From positions 1 to 10,444 of the forward strand of contig JAGFXW010000062.1 of NCBI GenBank assembly GCA_017861495.1: DNA of 10,444 nucleotides, written 5' to 3'. Below are positions 1 through 6,332 of this stretch, piece by piece. The translations under genes were made by a program, and so were the position numbers. Under the pieces are notes generated by a model. It worked only from the letters and a program-made list of their open reading frames with translations. It was not told where the DNA came from and made no database searches. Source of the DNA: Bacillota bacterium (GTDB taxonomy: Bacteria > Bacillota_C > Negativicutes > CTSoil-072). Numbering within the stretch: the stretch's first letter is position 1; each line of letters opens with the position of its first letter.

Positions 1-8
1 CGCGAAGC

Positions 9-82
9 CGAAGTTTCCCTTTAGGGTTTCGAGTGTTATAGCCTGTTGATCCCCGACCTAAGAGGGCGGGATCTTACAGGCT
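9..82. repeat. Hairpin cluster of unknown identity at left edge
   Basis: Two inverted repeats lie side by side. The first (9-31) has outer arms CGAA/TTCG around CCC-TTTA-GGG. The second (40-82) has outer arms AGCCTGT (40-46) and ACAGGCT (76-82) with an inner ATCCC (49-53)/GGGAT (68-72) stem. No T-run follows the second hairpin, so it is not a standard terminator, and no reading frame was recognised. It could be the end of a mobile or REP-like element, or part of an RNA extending beyond the window; the sequence does not decide. Confidence 0.4.
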
Positions 83-93
83 GTTAACGAGAT

Positions 94-139
94 AAAAAAC
101 ACAGTTCATGGCCATTTGCCGGCGATGAACTGTGTTTTT
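94..139 (-). terminator. Rho-independent terminator of the HpcH/HpaI aldolase gene, probably bidirectional
   Basis: A 15-base perfect inverted repeat (arms 95-109 and 125-139, AACACAGTTCAT core) is flanked by A-runs on the left and T-runs on the right, so it can terminate from both sides. It begins three bases past the stop codon of the aldolase gene. An internal GCC/GGC pairing tightens the loop. Confidence 0.85.
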
Positions 140-141
140 CA

Positions 142-963
142 CTATTCTTTCAATTCATTGACGAAACGCTTCGCCTCATTGCCAAATAAAGAATAGGCGC
201 TGGTGATGAGGATGGACAAACCGGCAGCCAAATAGTCCTGCACCTCTTCCCCCGGCCGTACCACCGTACCGATCGGCTTACCAGTCTTTACCCCTTCCCG
301 GACAAACTGCTGATAGGCCGCCTGCACCTTCGCATGCTTTCCCTGCCCCGGGACGCCAAGGGATTGCGAGAGGTCTGAAGTACCCAGAATGACGCCATCG
401 ATCCCGTCAACGGCCAGGATATCCGCCAAATTTTCGATGGCTGTGGTATTTTCAATAATCGCCAGCACAAGGGTCTCCCGGTTTGCATCCGCTACATACT
501 CCGCTAGCGGTTTTTTCATGCCATAGTCGGAAGCCCTTACCGCGTTAAGACCGCGGCTTCCCTGCGGATAATATTTTACGGCCCGGACGGCTTGTTCCGC
601 TTCCTCTTGCGTCGAAACCCCCGGCAGGATAATGCCCATCGCGCCAATATCCAAATAACGCAGGATGGTATCCGGCTCTGGGTTCGGCACCCGGATCAGC
701 GGAACGGTATCACGAACTTCAGCCGCCCGCACCAAGCCTTCACAGTCGTTTGGCGAAAGGGCTCCATGCTCCGCATCAATAAAAATAAAATCAAACCCGG
801 CAAGGCCGCAGATTTCCACAAAGGCCGGGAAAAAGCCTTGGATCATACAGCCCGCTACCGGCTCACGTTTTTGCATTTTTTCTTTCAATAAATTTTTGTA
901 CATAGGTTCTTCGATCTCCTTATTGTTTCTCGATTTCCGCTGCCATTTTTTCGCTAACTGCAT
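142..963 (-). CDS. HpcH/HpaI family aldolase (class II 2-keto-3-deoxy acid aldolase type)
   Basis: This is a class II pyruvate-dependent aldolase of the HpcH/HpaI/citrate lyase-beta superfamily. Such enzymes split 2-keto-3-deoxy sugar acids or 4-hydroxy-2-keto diacids into pyruvate and an aldehyde in the cytosol. Family landmarks are intact (numbering from 963): DAEHG with the likely base His67, LIRVP with Arg91, the metal ligands Glu171 and Asp197 (26 apart, as in E. coli HpaI), and the YPQGSRGL motif at 132-139. The start is ambiguous. ATG at 963 has a well-placed GAGGA six bases upstream, but the 20 residues before the internal ATG at 903 have no counterpart in the family, and 903 has its own AAGGAG about 12 bases upstream. 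The mature protein is therefore 253 or 273 residues. It is divergent from an MFS transporter gene, which may carry its substrate. The exact substrate is unknown; garL, rhmA and hpcH-like roles are all possible. Confidence 0.88.
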   Translation of the reverse strand: MQLAKKWQRKSRNNKEIEEPMYKNLLKEKMQKREPVAGCMIQGFFPAFVEICGLAGFDFIFIDAEHGALSPNDCEGLVRAAEVRDTVPLIRVPNPEPDTILRYLDIGAMGIILPGVSTQEEAEQAVRAVKYYPQGSRGLNAVRASDYGMKKPLAEYVADANRETLVLAIIENTTAIENLADILAVDGIDGVILGTSDLSQSLGVPGQGKHAKVQAAYQQFVREGVKTGKPIGTVVRPGEEVQDYLAAGLSILITSAYSLFGNEAKRFVNELKE

Positions 964-1041
964 AATAATTCCTCATCATTGTTCTATTTCCTTTAGCCAA
1001 AGTCCATTTCTTTATTTCTTCTCCTCTGCTGCAACATCGCA

Positions 1042-1071
1042 TTGCAAGGAAAAGGAACCTGATGGTAAAAT
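1042..1071 (+). promoter_or_regulatory. Candidate sigma-A promoter of the MFS transporter gene
   Basis: TTGCAA (1042-1047), an 18-base spacer and TAAAAT (1066-1071). A TG dinucleotide at 1063-1064 makes this an extended -10. The predicted start site is near 1078, about 70 bases before the gene. The -35 is only a 4/6 match, so the extended -10 carries most of the support. Confidence 0.5.
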
Positions 1072-1080
1072 AGTGGCTGA

Positions 1081-1102
1081 TGGGTTTTGCGGCAAACACC
1101 CA
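1081..1102. promoter_or_regulatory. Imperfect inverted repeat just after the predicted transporter start site
   Basis: TGGGT-TTTGC and GCAAA-C-ACCCA form a 22-base inverted repeat with one extra base in the right arm. It lies directly downstream of the predicted transcription start, where a repressor site or a leader hairpin would act. Which of the two it is cannot be told. Confidence 0.35.
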
Positions 1103-1145
1103 GATAACGCTGCAACATCAAACCATACGATGGGAGAGATTATAA

Positions 1146-2345
1146 TTGGAACGGACTTTATCCGCCGCCGTACGGGTGGTTCTTTGCGGCGGGCTCGCGT
1201 TTTTTTGTTCCTTTGTAGACCGCTTATCCTGGCCGCCGGTAATCCCCATGGCCAGCAAAGAGCTTGGCCTTACAGCGGCGCAATCCGGTGGATTCATGAG
1301 CGCTTTTTTTCTGGGTTATCTATTGACCCAACTGCCGGGCGGAATTCTGGCTGACCGGTTGGGGACCCGGAAAGTACTGGTTGTTTCACTTTTCCTGATG
1401 GGTGTTTTCACGCTAAGCATCGCCTGGGTGCCCGGCTATTGGTCGGGGGTGTCTTTGCGGTTTATTGCCGGCATCGGCTCGGGAGCGGTACTGGCAGCTT
1501 CCGTCAAAGGGGTTTATGATTATTTCGGCCCAACCCGCCGGGCGACGGCTATGGGCTTTTTTATGGCCTCCTCTCCTTTGGGCTTGCTTGTGGCGAACAT
1601 TCTGTCTCCCCTGGTCGCCGCCAGCCATGGCTGGCGCGCTTCCTTTCTGGCTGCCGGCTGCCTGACCCTGGCCGCTTGGATATTTTCCGGGCTGGTACTG
1701 CCTCGATCACAAGAATCGGACAATACGACAGTTAAAAAGCAGGGGACAGGGAAAAACATCCAACTGCTTTTTGCCAATCGGGCACTTATCTTGACGGCTG
1801 CAGCTGGTTTTTTTGCAATGTGGGGAACTTGGGGTACATTGACCTGGGCCAATGCCTACATGCATCAGAGCTTGGGGCTGTCCCTCAAACAATCGGGACA
1901 AATCATGGCCTTCTTCGGGCTTGGCGCGTTAATCGGCCAGCCTTTGGCCGGCTGGCTGTCCGACCGGTTTCCTGAGCGCCGCCGCCAGGTTGGTATGGCT
2001 ATTTTGGCCTGCTTTGCGCTTCTGCTTTGGCTGTTCGGCACAAATCAGGATAGCCGGCAGCTCGTGTTTCTGGCCCCATTACTCGGCGCAGGGGCATTTA
2101 TATTTGGCCCGGTGCTGAACACCTTTATCAGCGAATTGGTTGAACCGCATCAGGTTGGCACCGCCATCGGCTTGTGCAATGGCGTCTGGCAACTCGGTTC
2201 GGTAATCTCGCCGATAACGGCGGGATTGTTTCTCGACAAAACCGGCAGTTACCAGTGGGCGTTCGGTATACTGGCGGCCGGACCGGCATTGGCGGTGCTG
2301 TTGTTTGCCCTGGTAGAAACAAGCGGCATCAACGCCAACGAATAA
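1146..2345 (+). CDS. Major facilitator superfamily transporter
   Basis: A 399-residue integral membrane protein with the length and hydrophobic pattern of a 12-helix MFS carrier. The signature loop between helices 2 and 3 is present (GGILADRLGTRK, 65-76), and its second-half counterpart GWLSDRFPERRR is at 269-280. RFIAGIGSG (105-113) fits helix 4, and a hydrophilic central loop spans about 187-206. The start is TTG at 1146, preceded by GGGAGAG (1132-1138) at good spacing; the next in-frame ATG (residue 35) would remove helix 1. The organisation resembles the anion:cation symporter group that imports organic or sugar acids, which fits the divergent aldolase gene, but the substrate is inferred only from context. 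The gene stands alone and is followed by its own terminator. Confidence 0.9.
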   Translation: MERTLSAAVRVVLCGGLAFFCSFVDRLSWPPVIPMASKELGLTAAQSGGFMSAFFLGYLLTQLPGGILADRLGTRKVLVVSLFLMGVFTLSIAWVPGYWSGVSLRFIAGIGSGAVLAASVKGVYDYFGPTRRATAMGFFMASSPLGLLVANILSPLVAASHGWRASFLAAGCLTLAAWIFSGLVLPRSQESDNTTVKKQGTGKNIQLLFANRALILTAAAGFFAMWGTWGTLTWANAYMHQSLGLSLKQSGQIMAFFGLGALIGQPLAGWLSDRFPERRRQVGMAILACFALLLWLFGTNQDSRQLVFLAPLLGAGAFIFGPVLNTFISELVEPHQVGTAIGLCNGVWQLGSVISPITAGLFLDKTGSYQWAFGILAAGPALAVLLFALVETSGINANE

Positions 2346-2379
2346 GGAAACCAGTCCAATTCGTTTTTGAACACATGAG

Positions 2380-2430
2380 AATAGCTCATGACTGTCATGT
2401 AAGAAACAGGAACAGTCATGAGCTATTTTT
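2380..2430 (+). terminator. Rho-independent terminator of the MFS gene
   Basis: A perfect 16-base inverted repeat, AATAGCTCATGACTGT (2380-2395) and its complement (2412-2427), is separated by a 16-base loop and followed by a T-run to 2430. It lies 35 bases past the transporter stop. The left flank lacks an A-run, so termination for the opposing alcohol dehydrogenase gene would be weak. Confidence 0.85.
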
Positions 2431-2491
2431 AGTTCGCAATATCTTTCTACTACAATCAAGAAACCGTTTTAGCTTATTCTACTAATACTTA

Positions 2492-3652
2492 TTACAGCAA
2501 TTTTTTGTAAATGTCCCGCATATCGTCTTTGGTTACAGCTTTCGGATTGTTATCGAGCAGCCGGGTTACTTTTGCGGCAGCTTCGACCATGTCATCCAAT
2601 GCCTCTTCGTTGATACCTTTTGCCTGCAAGTCGCATTTGACTTCCAGATCGCAGAGCATCGAATACAGGTTGTCAATCATTTTTTCCGCAGCTTCTCGCG
2701 GCGTGCAGCCTGCAACATCAAGACCCATGGCAACCGCAATCTCAGCGAATTTTTCTTCGCAAACATCCAAATTGAATTTCATGACATCCGGCAGCAGAAT
2801 AGCGTTCGACAAACCATGAGGAATATGGTATTTTCCGCCCAACGGATAAGACAACGCATGAACAGCCGTCGTGCTGGAGGTTGCAATCGAGATTCCGCCG
2901 AACATGGCGCCCAGCAGCATGTCTTCCCGTGCCTTCAAGTCATGTCCGTTGTTATAGGCCTTGCGGATACTACGGGAAAGCAAGGTAATTGCTTTTAATG
3001 CGAACGTGTCACTGAGTGGATTGGCTTTTTTGGAAATATAGCATTCAATGGCATGGCACAGAGCATCCAAGCCAGTATTTGCGGTAATGTGCTTGGGTAA
3101 ATTTATCGTCATTTCCGGATCCAAAATTACACTGTCTGCTACCATTTTTTCGTTGACAATCCCCACTTTGAGTTCTTCTTCCGGCACCAAGACAATCGCA
3201 TTCGGCGTAGCCTCGGCACCGGTACCGGCAGTCGTCGGAATCATCAAGGTTGGAATGCCCGCACGCTTAATTTGCGCTTTTCCTTTGACCAAATCCCGTA
3301 ACTCGATATCATTGGTGGACAATACGGATACAATTTTGGCAGTATCAATGGAACTGCCGCCACCGATGCCAATGATCATTTCACAGTCAAATGCCCTGGC
3401 CGTCTGGCAAATTGTATTGACTTGATCAACCGTCGGTTCCGGCGGAGTATCATTGATAACCTGTACGCGAATTCCCGCCGCTTCCAACAACGCTTTGGGT
3501 TTTTCTACCAGCCCGGAGTTCCAGACACCCTGATCGGTAATGATCACAATATTTTTCGCTTCATAACCGTTGACAATCTCGGTTATTTTTGCAATACTGC
3601 CGGCTCCGGCAACAATTTTCCGGATATTGATCAATGAATATGCATTACTCAT
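2492..3652 (-). CDS. Iron-containing (group III) alcohol dehydrogenase
   Basis: A 386-residue cytosolic NAD(P)-dependent dehydrogenase of the Fe-ADH family (FucO, DhaT, methanol dehydrogenase-like), which interconverts small aldehydes and alcohols. The nucleotide-binding signature GGGSSIDTAK is at 97-106 and PTTAGTGAEAT at 139-149. Metal ligands expected from FucO are present: Asp196 and His200 in GLDALCHAIE, His265, and His279 in HIPHG. Length is normal and the frame intact. The ATG at 3652 has a modest GGGATG upstream. It is the last gene of a minus-strand unit behind a DapA-type lyase and a dead D-2-hydroxyacid dehydrogenase, so it probably reduces an aldehyde made by that pathway. The preferred substrate (lactaldehyde, 1,3-propanediol, butanol or another) cannot be decided. 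No clear terminator follows it. Confidence 0.92.
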   Translation of the reverse strand: MSNAYSLINIRKIVAGAGSIAKITEIVNGYEAKNIVIITDQGVWNSGLVEKPKALLEAAGIRVQVINDTPPEPTVDQVNTICQTARAFDCEMIIGIGGGSSIDTAKIVSVLSTNDIELRDLVKGKAQIKRAGIPTLMIPTTAGTGAEATPNAIVLVPEEELKVGIVNEKMVADSVILDPEMTINLPKHITANTGLDALCHAIECYISKKANPLSDTFALKAITLLSRSIRKAYNNGHDLKAREDMLLGAMFGGISIATSSTTAVHALSYPLGGKYHIPHGLSNAILLPDVMKFNLDVCEEKFAEIAVAMGLDVAGCTPREAAEKMIDNLYSMLCDLEVKCDLQAKGINEEALDDMVEAAAKVTRLLDNNPKAVTKDDMRDIYKKLL

Positions 3653-3751
3653 CGTTAATCATCCCATAAATTTACAATCGTATTTTGCTTGCGGCGATAG
3701 GGCTCAGTTCCAATGGGGATATTCGTAGGCTTTCGGGTCACAAATATATTA

Positions 3752-4016
3752 CTATTTCTGGCCGTTGATCACTGCGATAACACCCTCGGCAACCATCGCA
3801 GCTACACCGGAAGCGGCTTCTTTCTTTTGTCCTGCCATATCGGTGACACGATAACATTGTCATACTTAAGCAACGGTTCATCGGTCGTTACCGGTTCCGT
3901 AGCAAACACGTCCAGCCCGGCAGCATACAGTTCATTATTACCCAAGGCTTTAGCCAAGGCAGCTTCATCAACAATGCCACCGCGGGCCAGTTAATTAAAA
4001 CAGCCGTTTTCTTCAT
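3752..4016 (-). pseudogene. Remnant of a D-2-hydroxyacid dehydrogenase (C-terminal part, frameshifted)
   Basis: Read across frames on the minus strand, this gives the C-terminal third of a phosphoglycerate dehydrogenase-like enzyme. First comes MKKTAVLIN; after a one-base loss near 3988, ARGGIVDEAALAKAL and later AAGLDVFATEP and NVIVSP; after a second one-base loss between 3840 and 3841, AGQKKEAASGVAAM and so on to a TAG at 3752-3754. The catalytic Arg of ARGG and Glu of ATEP survive, while the second lesion falls in the codon of the catalytic His of the SPH motif. The first two thirds of the gene are missing: the remnant starts within seven bases of the stop codon of the upstream DapA-type gene. 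The 98 bases to the alcohol dehydrogenase hold no other gene that I recognise. The frameshifts could be sequencing errors, but the 5' deletion could not. Confidence 0.85.
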
Positions 4017-4020
4017 TATT

Positions 4021-4896
4021 TTACTTGTACAATTCAAACACTTTCAGTAATTCTGCATCAATGGCAGGATCGGCGCAGTTGGAAGGTTCACGGGCAGGTC
4101 CTACGGGGTAGCCGAGCAAATTTACGGCCCGCTTCACGACAGAGTTGGGGTTTCCTTTTGCCATAACGTTACGGAACGGTCTGATTTTCTTCTGCGCTTC
4201 ATTGGCCTCAACAATTTTCCCTTCGGACCACAGTTTATAAATGCTGACCATCAATTCAGGGAACACATTGGAACAACCGGCTACTGCCCCAGTACCGCCC
4301 GCCAACAAGGTCCACAAAATCAAGGAATCGTTGCCTGCCAATACGCTGAAACGGGGATCAGTATTCTCTATGTATTTTAACGTATTGTCAAAATTTCCGC
4401 TGCTGTCTTTAATCCCAACAATATTTTCATAGACTGCAAATTTTTTCATTGTATCCGGAGCAATGCTGTTGCCGGTTCTTGCCGGGATATTATAAAGCAT
4501 GATCGGCAAATCCACAGCCTTGGCTACGCGGCTGAAATGACGGTACAAATCATCCTGCGATGCACTGACGAAATAGGGAGAAATAATCGATAACGCATCC
4601 ACGCCAATTTCTTGGGCAATTTTCGATAATTCAACCGATTCCTGGGTCGTCACACAGCCGGTACCGGCATATACCGGAACCCGCCCGTTGACTTCTTCTA
4701 CCGCAACTTCCATGATTTTTACTTTTTCTTCTTTTGTGAGAGCATAGAACTCACCGTTGGTTCCCAGCGCAAAAATACCGTTAACGCCGGCTTTGATCAA
4801 CCGATTAATTTGGTTCCGCATTTCCTGTTCATTGAATTTTTCATCTTCAGTAAATGGGGTCAAAATTGGAGTAATAAGACCTTTGGGTTGAAACAT
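4021..4896 (-). CDS. DapA/NanA superfamily lyase or aldolase (dihydrodipicolinate synthase family)
   Basis: A 291-residue class I aldolase of the DHDPS/N-acetylneuraminate lyase superfamily, which binds pyruvate or a 2-keto acid through a Schiff base. The Schiff-base Lys163 (GIKDSSG, 161-167), Tyr135 in YNIPARTG, Arg140 and the GTNGE loop (45-49) are all present. Compared with E. coli DapA, two positions of the active-site relay differ: Thr45 corresponds to Asn47 and Tyr107 to Phe109 (SPYFV). This argues for a paralogue using another substrate rather than for lysine synthesis. The start at 4896 is set by AGAGGAAG six to seven bases upstream and by the family N-terminus; the frame is open to 4983, but those extra residues are not family-like. 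It is the first gene of a unit with a dead hydroxyacid dehydrogenase and an iron alcohol dehydrogenase, behind a strong promoter with an operator-like palindrome. A 2-keto-3-deoxy acid aldolase is one possible role. Confidence 0.85.
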   Translation of the reverse strand: MFQPKGLITPILTPFTEDEKFNEQEMRNQINRLIKAGVNGIFALGTNGEFYALTKEEKVKIMEVAVEEVNGRVPVYAGTGCVTTQESVELSKIAQEIGVDALSIISPYFVSASQDDLYRHFSRVAKAVDLPIMLYNIPARTGNSIAPDTMKKFAVYENIVGIKDSSGNFDNTLKYIENTDPRFSVLAGNDSLILWTLLAGGTGAVAGCSNVFPELMVSIYKLWSEGKIVEANEAQKKIRPFRNVMAKGNPNSVVKRAVNLLGYPVGPAREPSNCADPAIDAELLKVFELYK

Positions 4897-5191
4897 AAAA
4901 ATCTTCCTCTCTTTTTTGCATCCGATGGTTTCATATGCAATTTTATTTAAATTTTTATACTTTACTGTCAATTTAACTTGCAACAGGTCGTCAAGGCGTT
5001 CGTTTCAGCAGCTATCTCACGAAAGACAGAATTCCTGGTTTTACTGCGAAAGTTGCCTCCTTTCCTCTCGAAATCGAAAAGTTTTTCAAGCAAATCCCTC
5101 GCTCCAACTATCATTACAATGCTTGCGCAAAACAATACCGCATTTCTCGTAATGTTGTTATACGTAATATGTTGTATACAACATTCTTCTT
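4897..5191 (-). other. Long untranslated leader of the DapA-type lyase unit
   Basis: About 290 bases separate the predicted start site from the first gene. The stretch contains a full-strength Shine-Dalgarno core, GAAAGGAGG (5057-5065 on the minus strand), with no start codon at a usable distance. It also contains an open frame of 48 codons (5114 to 4968, starting MIVGARDLLEKLFDF) that lacks a ribosome site of its own and matches nothing I recognise. A second TTGACA occurs at 4967-4972 but has no good -10. No known riboswitch class was recognised. It may be a relic of a lost gene or a structured leader. Confidence 0.4.
5169..5184. promoter_or_regulatory. Operator-like perfect palindrome ATGTTGTATACAACAT
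   Basis: A 16-base perfect palindrome with the TTGTATACAA core typical of FadR-subfamily GntR repressor sites. It starts 14 bases downstream of the -10 hexamer, so a bound repressor would block elongation or promoter clearance. A degenerate second copy (ATGTTGTTATAC, 5152-5163) begins 17 bases further downstream. No GntR gene lies in the window, so the regulator would be encoded elsewhere. The regulator class is an inference from the core sequence. Confidence 0.65.
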
Positions 5192-5197
5192 GCTTGT

Positions 5198-5226
5198 ATT
5201 GTAATCGCCCTATACTGTTTTGTCAA
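5198..5226 (-). promoter_or_regulatory. Sigma-A promoter of the DapA-type lyase unit
   Basis: On the minus strand, a consensus -35 TTGACA (5221-5226), exactly 17 bases, then TACAAT (5198-5203), one mismatch from consensus. The predicted start site is near 5190. This is the best promoter in the left half of the window and implies high expression when not repressed. Confidence 0.82.
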
Positions 5227-5317
5227 TAACAAAATGTTCTAAACAATTCTGACAAAATTTCCATCCATGGCGTCAACCCGTATGTATCCTGCGCAGACGC
5301 GCAGCCAAATTAACCAC

Positions 5318-5359
5318 AAAAAAAACAGCTGCCCGCCATTCATCCTGGCCAACAGCTGT
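5318..5359 (-). terminator. Rho-independent terminator of the signalling operon
   Basis: On the minus strand ACAGCTG (5353-5359) and CAGCTGT (5325-5331) pair, with an inner GCC/GGC stem, and are followed by a run of eight T (5318-5325). It starts one base after the stop codon of the diguanylate cyclase gene. A second small hairpin, CTGCGC-AGAC-GCGCAG, lies beyond it at 5289-5304 without a T-run. Confidence 0.88.
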
Positions 5360-5360
5360 C

Positions 5361-6332
5361 TCATTCTTTTATGGGATTTATGGGATTATGGTTATATTTT
5401 TTGCCGAATTTTTTATCAACATACATGGCCCGGTCCGCTTTATTCAGCAAATCTTCCACATTGCCGGCATCGGAAGGATATAAACTGATACCAATACTAG
5501 CGGTTATATTCACTGTTTTACCGCGCAAATCAAATTCGCCGTCGACGGCTTTGCGGATTTTTTGCCCGACATAATTTGCTTCGCTTAAATCACAAACAGT
5601 AGGCAAAATGACAATGAACTCATCCCCGCCGAAACGAGCGACGATATCGGTTTGCCTGACGGTTTGCTTTAACCGGACGGCAAATTCCTTCAGAAGAACG
5701 TCTCCCATGATATGTCCATACGTGTCATTAATTGCTTTAAAGCCATCCAAGTCAATGAACAGTACCGCCAGTTGACACCCTTCGCGGTTCGCCTTAGCCA
5801 TCAAATATTCCAGATGGTCATAAAACAGATACCGGTTATACAAGCCGGTTAGAGGGTCATGCAATGCTTTATGCCTGGCACTTTCCTCTGCTTCTTTCAC
5901 CGCCTGGACATTGATCTCCAGTTCCTTTATTAAATTCTGCAAACAACGAATCTGCCGATGCTGCACAGTAACATCGGTGATCTGGATTAGGGCAAAGGGT
6001 TCATCTTGGCAATAAACCGGCTCAATCTGCATATTTTGCCGTTTTGCTTCTTGCAAATTTTCCAAATCCCGGGGGATAACAAATGTCTTATGCAGTATTC
6101 CCGCAAAAAAACAATTTTGGCCGTTTACAATAGTATCCGTTAACCTATGCTGAAACTGCGGCTCTGCGAAACTGGAACATACTTGTGCCACCGGCTTCCC
6201 AATCGTTTCCGTCTTGGTCAGTCCGGTCAGACGTTCCATCCAGCCGTTCCAGACAACTACCCGTGACTCTTTCTCAACAAGAATTATGCCTTGCGCCAAA
6301 CTGTCAAGCAAACAGTTAAAAAGTGACTGCAT
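5361..6332 (-). CDS. PAS-GGDEF diguanylate cyclase
   Basis: A predicted cytosolic diguanylate cyclase that makes cyclic-di-GMP from two GTP. With the start at 6332 it has 323 residues: a PAS-like sensor domain at about 1-122 (LAQGIILVEKESRVVVWNG), a helical linker at 126-155, and a GGDEF domain from HDPLTGLYNR (158-167) onward. The catalytic motif is a canonical GGDEF (235-239). An RxxD inhibitory site (226-229) sits exactly five residues before it, so product inhibition is expected. The frame is open to 6356, but the ribosome site GTGGAG fits the paired ATGs at 6335 and 6332 and not 6356. No membrane segment is visible, so the signal is probably intracellular. It overlaps the end of the CheC-type gene by 17-20 bases, suggesting translational coupling. 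It is the last gene of a three-gene operon behind a cyclic-di-GMP riboswitch candidate. Confidence 0.93.
   Translation of the reverse strand: MQSLFNCLLDSLAQGIILVEKESRVVVWNGWMERLTGLTKTETIGKPVAQVCSSFAEPQFQHRLTDTIVNGQNCFFAGILHKTFVIPRDLENLQEAKRQNMQIEPVYCQDEPFALIQITDVTVQHRQIRCLQNLIKELEINVQAVKEAEESARHKALHDPLTGLYNRYLFYDHLEYLMAKANREGCQLAVLFIDLDGFKAINDTYGHIMGDVLLKEFAVRLKQTVRQTDIVARFGGDEFIVILPTVCDLSEANYVGQKIRKAVDGEFDLRGKTVNITASIGISLYPSDAGNVEDLLNKADRAMYVDKKFGKKYNHNPINPIKE

Larger units (their letters stand above)
1028..1119. repeat. Direct repeat pair GCTGCAACATC in the divergent intergenic region
   Basis: An identical 11-base sequence occurs at 1028-1038 and 1109-1119, 81 bases apart. It brackets the predicted transporter promoter: one copy is just upstream of the -35, the other between promoter and gene. 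Two matching sites around a promoter in a divergent region suggest a shared regulator, but no regulator gene is visible in the window. Confidence 0.4.

Noticed and set aside
665..1354. A 229-codon plus-strand open frame across the aldolase gene and the intergenic region
   Set aside because: It lies opposite a clear HpcH/HpaI aldolase and shares the start of the transporter in another frame; its composition is not protein-like and it has no family features.
3713..3994. A 93-codon plus-strand open frame between the alcohol dehydrogenase and the lyase
   Set aside because: It is the antisense of the hydroxyacid dehydrogenase remnant; the minus strand gives recognisable conserved motifs and the plus strand none.
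4946..4972. Second promoter in the lyase leader starting with TTGACA (4967-4972)
   Set aside because: At 16-18 base spacing there is no acceptable -10; the nearest TAAAAT is about 20 bases away.
4916..5229. Plus-strand open frames of 78 and 83 codons in the leader of the lyase unit
   Set aside because: No ribosome sites and no recognisable motifs, and they run antisense through the promoter, operator and leader.
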